From CAZNDN01 sp964571815 (GTDB taxonomy: Bacteria > Fibrobacterota > Chitinivibrionia > Chitinivibrionales > WJKA01), in assembly GCA_964571815.1 (NCBI GenBank), contig CAZNDN010000063.1:1-22177 (forward strand): a stretch of DNA of 22,177 nucleotides, written 5' to 3'. Below are positions 21,066-22,177 of the stretch, one piece after another. The notes beneath the pieces are model-generated. The model did no database searches and was not told the DNA's origin. It worked only from the letters and a program-made list of their open reading frames with translations. The position numbers and the translations under genes were made by a program. The first letter of the stretch is position 1; the number at the start of each line of letters is the position of its first letter.

Positions 21066-22177
21066 TTGGAAGACCCGTCGATATGGTACTGCACGGCCGT
21101 TGCCGGCGTTCTGTATCTCTTCTCGACCTTTTTCTCGATTGTTAAGATCGTTTTCTCCGCCGTTGACCGTCACGGCCATTCCTCCGACGACCAGCGGCTC
21201 CGTACGTACGCCGGTGATATACGGAGAATCCTCGACAGGAGAAGCATTTTTACCACCACCGTATCCTTCGGCAAAACCTGCACCAACGCGGGCTTTGCAC
21301 TGGCGATCTTTTTCACTGCCCGCTCGCTTGCGCCTTCGCTCTCCCGGCCGCGCACTGCTCTGGTGAGCCTTGTCGCTTCCATCGTGGTTCTCGGCGTCTT
21401 CGCCCACGTTCTCCCGCGAGCCCTTGCCCTCCGTTTTCACGTTGCACTGGTTCCCCTGGTGTACCGAACATACACGCTCCTGGAATGGCTCCTGCGGCCG
21501 TTCACGTCGCTGCTTGCCGGCCTTCACCGGCTCCTGCTGCGAATCGTGGGCTACGATGAACGGTTTGCCTTTCTGTCCAAAGAAGAGAAACAGCGCATGG
21601 ATGAGGACGAGAACGGCGAGGAGGGGTTGGATGAGGAAGAGCGGGAGATGATCCACAGCATATTCGAACTGGGCGAAACAACGGTCCGGGAGATCATGGT
21701 ACCGCGGGTCGATGTGCAGGCGATCGAAATCGGGGCCGATTTCGATACCGTGCTGACAATGATTCGTGAGCTGGGCCATTCGCGTATCCCCGTATTCAAG
21801 GAAAACGTCGACTCGATCGTGGGCATTCTCTATGCCAAGGATATCATCGGCTGGATCTCCCGCAGGCAGACCCCGGAGTCGTGGAACCTCTCTGCCGTCA
21901 TGAAAAAACCGCATTTTGTCCCCGTAGGGAAGAAAATCGACGACCTGATGCGGGAGCTGAAAGCCAAGCAGATCCATATCGCCGTGGCGGTCGACGAGTA
22001 CGGCGGTACGGCCGGGATCGTCACCATGGAAGATATCCTGGAAGAAATCGTGGGTGAGATTCAGGATGAGTACGATGTCGAGGAGTCGACGGTGATCAAA
22101 GTCGACGAGAACCGCTGGCACGTGGACCCCCATACCGACCTGCACGATCTGGAGGAAGAACTCGACCTGCGGCTTGA
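21066..22177 (+). CDS. CNNM/CBS-domain membrane protein, CorC/HlyC family, 3' end cut off
   Basis: The start is TTG 21066, backed by a full AAAGGAG (21054-21060) five bases upstream; no in-frame ATG precedes it. The 370 codons present run off the right edge. The N-terminal ~165 residues hold several hydrophobic stretches (9-30, 72-88, 97-120, 125-155), consistent with a CNNM (DUF21)-type membrane domain. The acidic linker DEDENGEEGLDEEEREMIHS leads to FELGETTVREIMVPRVDVQA (200-219), the canonical opening of the CBS pair. The second CBS unit ends AVAVDEYGGTAGIVTMEDIL (307-324), followed by EEIVGEIQDEYD. The last residues begin the CorC_HlyC domain. Relatives are linked to magnesium/cobalt efflux or transport. 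The order ybeY then CorC-type gene is widely conserved. Confidence 0.92.
   Translation, partial: MEDPSIWYCTAVAGVLYLFSTFFSIVKIVFSAVDRHGHSSDDQRLRTYAGDIRRILDRRSIFTTTVSFGKTCTNAGFALAIFFTARSLAPSLSRPRTALVSLVASIVVLGVFAHVLPRALALRFHVALVPLVYRTYTLLEWLLRPFTSLLAGLHRLLLRIVGYDERFAFLSKEEKQRMDEDENGEEGLDEEEREMIHSIFELGETTVREIMVPRVDVQAIEIGADFDTVLTMIRELGHSRIPVFKENVDSIVGILYAKDIIGWISRRQTPESWNLSAVMKKPHFVPVGKKIDDLMRELKAKQIHIAVAVDEYGGTAGIVTMEDILEEIVGEIQDEYDVEESTVIKVDENRWHVDPHTDLHDLEEELDLRL

Noticed and set aside
20574..22145. 523-codon minus-strand open frame
   Set aside because: It is antisense to ybeY and the CorC-type gene, both with diagnostic motifs. The frame has no start signal or domain.
1..22177. CRISPR arrays, tRNA or rRNA genes, insertion sequences
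   Set aside because: No regularly spaced repeats, cloverleaf-like or rRNA-like segments, or transposase motifs were seen on reading both strands.

Overview
The window looks like chromosomal DNA from a GC-rich Gram-negative bacterium. It encodes an outer-membrane beta-barrel protein ending in Phe, two lipoproteins, a periplasmic FecR-type protein, and the housekeeping genes rpsU, ybeY and a CorC/HlyC-family gene. Two proteins point to the FCB superphylum or Spirochaetes-like uncultured lineages. One is a close relative of the 'asparagine synthetase B-like' family seen mainly in Bacteroidota and allies. The other is a receiver-like/HATPase/cNMP-binding fusion of a type I associate with spirochaetes. 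I cannot place the organism further from sequence alone.

Layout, left to right. (1) 1-1130: 3' part of an AAA ATPase/DUF4143 gene cut by the window edge. (2) 1131-1745: gene-poor DNA with a truncated SWIM-protein-like remnant on the minus strand and a strong palindrome. (3) 1746-2228: a small lipoprotein. (4) 2229-2622: spacer with a 16-bp perfect hairpin and a doubtful small minus-strand gene that has a consensus Shine-Dalgarno. (5) 2623-3477: a sulfotransferase. (6) 3623-4909 (minus) and 4992-7060 (plus): a divergent pair. The minus gene is the signalling fusion; the plus side is a translationally coupled zinc metallopeptidase and ATP-grasp (D-Ala-D-Ala ligase-like) pair. (7) 7114-11225 (minus): a four-gene sugar-type (CUT1) ABC transporter operon in the order binding protein, permease, permease, ATPase. 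(8) 11226-11659: spacer with REP-like inverted repeats, then rpsU with an unusual RGG-rich tail. (9) 11942-20285 (minus): a tight five-gene operon starting at a good sigma70-type promoter near 20372-20400. It encodes a FecR/Ig-like exported protein, a beta-helix plus outer-membrane-barrel protein, an AsnB-like protein of unknown function, a UMF1-type MFS transporter and a SpoU-type RNA methyltransferase. (10) 20439 to the end: ybeY and a CNMM/CBS/CorC-type membrane protein that starts with TTG and runs off the right edge.

Two modules best fit 'possibly undescribed system'. The first is the FecR / beta-helix-barrel / AsnB-like operon, a plausible envelope-surface system whose three leading proteins have no established function. 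The second is the metallopeptidase/ATP-grasp pair, which pairs a peptide-bond breaker with a peptide- or amide-bond maker next to a regulatory protein. Both functional readings are inference from domain content and operon structure.
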